Shown one piece after another: positions 61,956 through 64,000 of a DNA stretch of 64,000 nt. A program made the position numbers and the translations under genes. The stretch is from Diaphorobacter aerolatus (GTDB taxonomy: Bacteria; Pseudomonadota; Gammaproteobacteria; Burkholderiales; Burkholderiaceae_C): positions 3,307,501-3,371,500 of the forward strand of contig NZ_CP060783.1 of assembly GCF_014489535.1 (NCBI RefSeq), read 5' to 3'. Below the pieces are notes generated by a model. It was not told where the DNA came from and made no database searches. It worked only from the letters and a program-made list of their open reading frames with translations. Every line of letters starts with the position of its first letter. The first letter of the stretch is position 1.

Positions 61956-62771
61956 ATGCGAAGAAATCCACTACCGCCGTTTCGCCACGCCGCCGTGCTG
62001 GCGCTCGCGGCCACCGCGCTGACCATGGCCGCTGGCCCGGCCCACGCAGGCCGCTCGTGCGAGCAAAAGCCGCCTACGGTGCAGACCATCCGAAAGGGCA
62101 TGGAACTGGCCGGGCAAACCGCCAGGGCGCTCGACGCGACCGGCGCGAAGCTCGTCATGCTGGGGCGGGCCGGGCAGGATCTGAGCAAGTACCAGCTGCG
62201 CTATTCGCACCTCGGCTGGGCCTACAAGACGCCCGAAGGCCGCTGGCGCGTAGTGCACAAGCTCAACGAATGCGGCACGGCCGTGGCGCACATCTACAGA
62301 CAGGGCCTGGGTGAATTCTTTCTGGATGATCTGTGGCGCTATGAGGCGGTCTGGGTCGTCCCGAACCCCGAGGTGCAGGAGCGCATGCTGAGCGTGCTGC
62401 AGGATCGCCGCAAGATATTGGCGCTGCACCAGCCCCGATACAACATGGTGAGCTATCCGTGGGCCACCAAATACCAGCAGTCCAACCAGTGGGCGCTTGA
62501 AGCGCTGGCGATGGCAATGGAGCCCACGGTCACGACGCGCGAGCAGGCGCAGGCCTGGCTCAGGTTCAAGGGCTACGAACCGAGCGCAATGAAGATTGGC
62601 GCCATGACCCGCCTGGGAGGCCGGATGACGTCGGCGAACGTGGCCTTCGATGATCATCCGAACGAAAAGCGCTTTGCCGACCGCATTGAAACGGTGACGG
62701 TGGATTCGGTGATGCAGTTCGCGCAACGCGCGCAACTCTCGGGCGCGCAGCAGACCTTGCGGATCGACTAA
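61956..62771 (+). CDS. DUF2145 family exported protein
   Basis: 271 residues from ATG 61956. Signal peptide (HAAVLALAATALTMAAGPAHAG) and a mature domain with conserved segments (SKYQLRYSHLGWAYK, NECGTAVAHIYRQGLGEFFL, YNMVSYPWATKYQQSNQWAL). The Cys, His and Asn pattern (YSHLGW, LNECG, QSNQW) suggests a papain-like peptidase fold; that is inference. Pairs with the upstream small exported protein. Confidence 0.75.
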   Translation: MRRNPLPPFRHAAVLALAATALTMAAGPAHAGRSCEQKPPTVQTIRKGMELAGQTARALDATGAKLVMLGRAGQDLSKYQLRYSHLGWAYKTPEGRWRVVHKLNECGTAVAHIYRQGLGEFFLDDLWRYEAVWVVPNPEVQERMLSVLQDRRKILALHQPRYNMVSYPWATKYQQSNQWALEALAMAMEPTVTTREQAQAWLRFKGYEPSAMKIGAMTRLGGRMTSANVAFDDHPNEKRFADRIETVTVDSVMQFAQRAQLSGAQQTLRID

Positions 62772-62777
62772 GGCCGC

Positions 62778-64000
62778 TCAATACACCGCGTGCGCGCTCA
62801 TCACCACGCGGTTGCGGCCCGTGCCCTTGGCCTGGTAGAGCGCGTGATCGGCTTCGCGCAGCAGTTGCTCGATCATTGCGTGCCTCGGGGGCGCGTCCTG
62901 GTGCACGACGCCGATGCTCACGGTGACGTGCAGCGGCACCTCGTCGTTGAACGTGAAGACGTGCCGGCGCGTGGCGTCGCAGAGCCGCTCGGCGACCTCG
63001 CGTGCCTCTTCGCGGCTGACGTTGGGCAGCATCAGCGCGAACTCTTCGCCGCCCATGCGACCGAGCAAGTCGGAAGGTCGCAGGTGCAGCATCACGAGGC
63101 GGGTGAATTCGCGCAGCAGTTCGTCTCCTGCAGCATGACCGTGGGTGTCGTTCACGCCCTTGAAATTGTCCAGATCGATCATCAGAACGGCGGCTGAATG
63201 CTGTTCAAGGCCGAGCGTCTGGAGCCAGTGCGCACATTGTTCGATGAAGGTGTTGCGGCCCAAAACGCCCGTCAGTGCGTCGTGGCGCGCGGCATGGTGC
63301 AGCTTGTGCAGGAGTTCGTTGCGTACCGATTGAAAGCTCGCGACCGCCAGCGGGCCGAGCGACAGCAGCGTGATGCCGACACGCAGCGAAATGGCGTCCA
63401 CCAGATGGTCGGGCGTGTAGGTGATGAGTCCGAGTGTCGCGGTGTAGGACTTGAGCACGCCGACCGCCAGGCACAGCAGCGATACGGAAAACAGCGAGTA
63501 GCGCAGGGCGCACCAGATCAGCGCGGGTACTCCGAACACCAGCGAGCCGGGGCCACCGAGTAGCATGGCCACGGTCTCGCAGGCGATGAGCGCGAGCAAC
63601 GGAGCGAGGTGCACGAGCTTGAAACGCGCGACGCATTCCTGCAGGCTGAACTGGCGGACCTGCCCGAGCGTGGGTGCGCTCAGCACGATGGGCAGAATCA
63701 GCATGCTGCACATGAGGGCGCTGCTGAACCACATGAAGAATGCGCTGAACGAAGTGCCGCCGAACAGGAACGAGGTCGCAGGAAATCCCACGATGGATTC
63801 GCCCGCCGCCTGCACGATGCAGCCACACAGCAGGAACAGCGCTGAGCGCGTGCCGCGCAGCAGGACGGTGTTGCGGTCAATGCCGTGAAAGAATTGCCAT
63901 CCTGCAACCACGCCAGCGAGATTGGCGAAGGAAAGCCAGATCGCGGCGGCTGCGCTGTCGCCCATCAGCAGTGAAGAAAACACGAACGCGCAGGCGCTGG
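62778..64000 (-). CDS. Membrane-bound diguanylate cyclase (GGDEF), N-terminus cut by the window edge
   Basis: The minus-strand frame is open to the window end; an internal GTG at 63983 is unlikely to be the start. At least eight membrane segments occupy the N-terminal half, followed by a GGDEF domain: HAARHDALTGVLGRNTFIE, MIDLDNFKGVNDTHGHAAGD, and the active-site loop RMGGEEFALMLP. GGEEF is a catalytically competent variant. The allosteric I-site RxxD seems present as RPSD upstream of the loop. It makes the second messenger c-di-GMP. Convergent with the DUF2145 gene. Confidence 0.9.
   Translation of the reverse strand, partial: SACAFVFSSLLMGDSAAAAIWLSFANLAGVVAGWQFFHGIDRNTVLLRGTRSALFLLCGCIVQAAGESIVGFPATSFLFGGTSFSAFFMWFSSALMCSMLILPIVLSAPTLGQVRQFSLQECVARFKLVHLAPLLALIACETVAMLLGGPGSLVFGVPALIWCALRYSLFSVSLLCLAVGVLKSYTATLGLITYTPDHLVDAISLRVGITLLSLGPLAVASFQSVRNELLHKLHHAARHDALTGVLGRNTFIEQCAHWLQTLGLEQHSAAVLMIDLDNFKGVNDTHGHAAGDELLREFTRLVMLHLRPSDLLGRMGGEEFALMLPNVSREEAREVAERLCDATRRHVFTFNDEVPLHVTVSIGVVHQDAPPRHAMIEQLLREADHALYQAKGTGRNRVVMSAHAVY

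Overview
The window looks like a chromosomal segment of a betaproteobacterium, most likely Comamonadaceae (order Burkholderiales). The grounds are the high GC content, the order 23S-5S-tRNA(Tyr,Gly,Thr)-tuf-tRNA(Trp)-secE-nusG-rplKAJL-rpoBC, an rsmB-DUF4390-ntrY-ntrX-like block, two Bug-type (TctC) solute receptors, Porin_4-type porins, a PhaM-like granule protein and a YXWGXW-repeat protein. No genus is claimed.

Layout. 1-2250: 3' part of a 23S gene, the 5S gene and an rrn terminator. 2294-2889: a FimT/GspH minor pseudopilin. 3120-17232: the translation/transcription block (four tRNAs, EF-Tu, SecE, NusG, L11, L1, L10, L7/L12, RpoB, RpoC). 17339-23245: LemA-like protein, RsmB, DUF4390 protein, NtrY-like kinase, a short NtrX-like regulator, tRNA-Phe. 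23359-27720: an acquired patch bounded by a decayed IS3-family element and an IS481-family remnant, carrying a TetR repressor, a saccharopine-dehydrogenase-like protein and an ICL/PEPM-family protein. 27794-30339: a porin and a Bug receptor. 30916-39107: a CoA-dependent beta-oxidation module (acyl-CoA ligase, acyl-CoA dehydrogenase, TetR, two-hotdog MaoC hydratase, SCP2/Ltp-type thiolase, DUF35 protein, 17beta-HSD4-like SDR, LuxR-type HTH protein, VOC protein). Three copies of the perfect palindrome TGAATT-TG-AATTCA sit in its promoter regions. 39158-52007: a second catabolic cluster (Bug receptor, AraC, quinone oxidoreductase, TauD-type dioxygenase, serine hydrolase, DsbA/FrnE-like protein, acyl-CoA ligase, porin, MFS carrier, BKACE/DUF849 enzyme, second AraC). 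Three of its promoters carry paired 17-bp direct repeats exactly 21 bp apart, typical of AraC/XylS operators. The second AraC gene has a different 21-bp-spaced repeat. 52199-64000: housekeeping and cell-surface genes (H-NS, Tyr phosphatase, HU-like protein, PhaM, FIST protein, YXWGXW protein, HTH regulator, ceramidase-like membrane protein, MFS-acyltransferase fusion, YiaA-like protein, DUF2145 protein, and a GGDEF protein cut by the window edge).

Data quality matters here. At least eight genes, including the ribosomal gene rplL, are broken by what behaves as one missing base, mostly within short G or C runs. Restoring one base per break gives an open frame with the family's normal C-terminus. 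This suggests systematic homopolymer under-calling rather than real pseudogenes. The IS3 remnant is different: it has a nonsense codon and a large internal deletion, so it is genuinely decayed.
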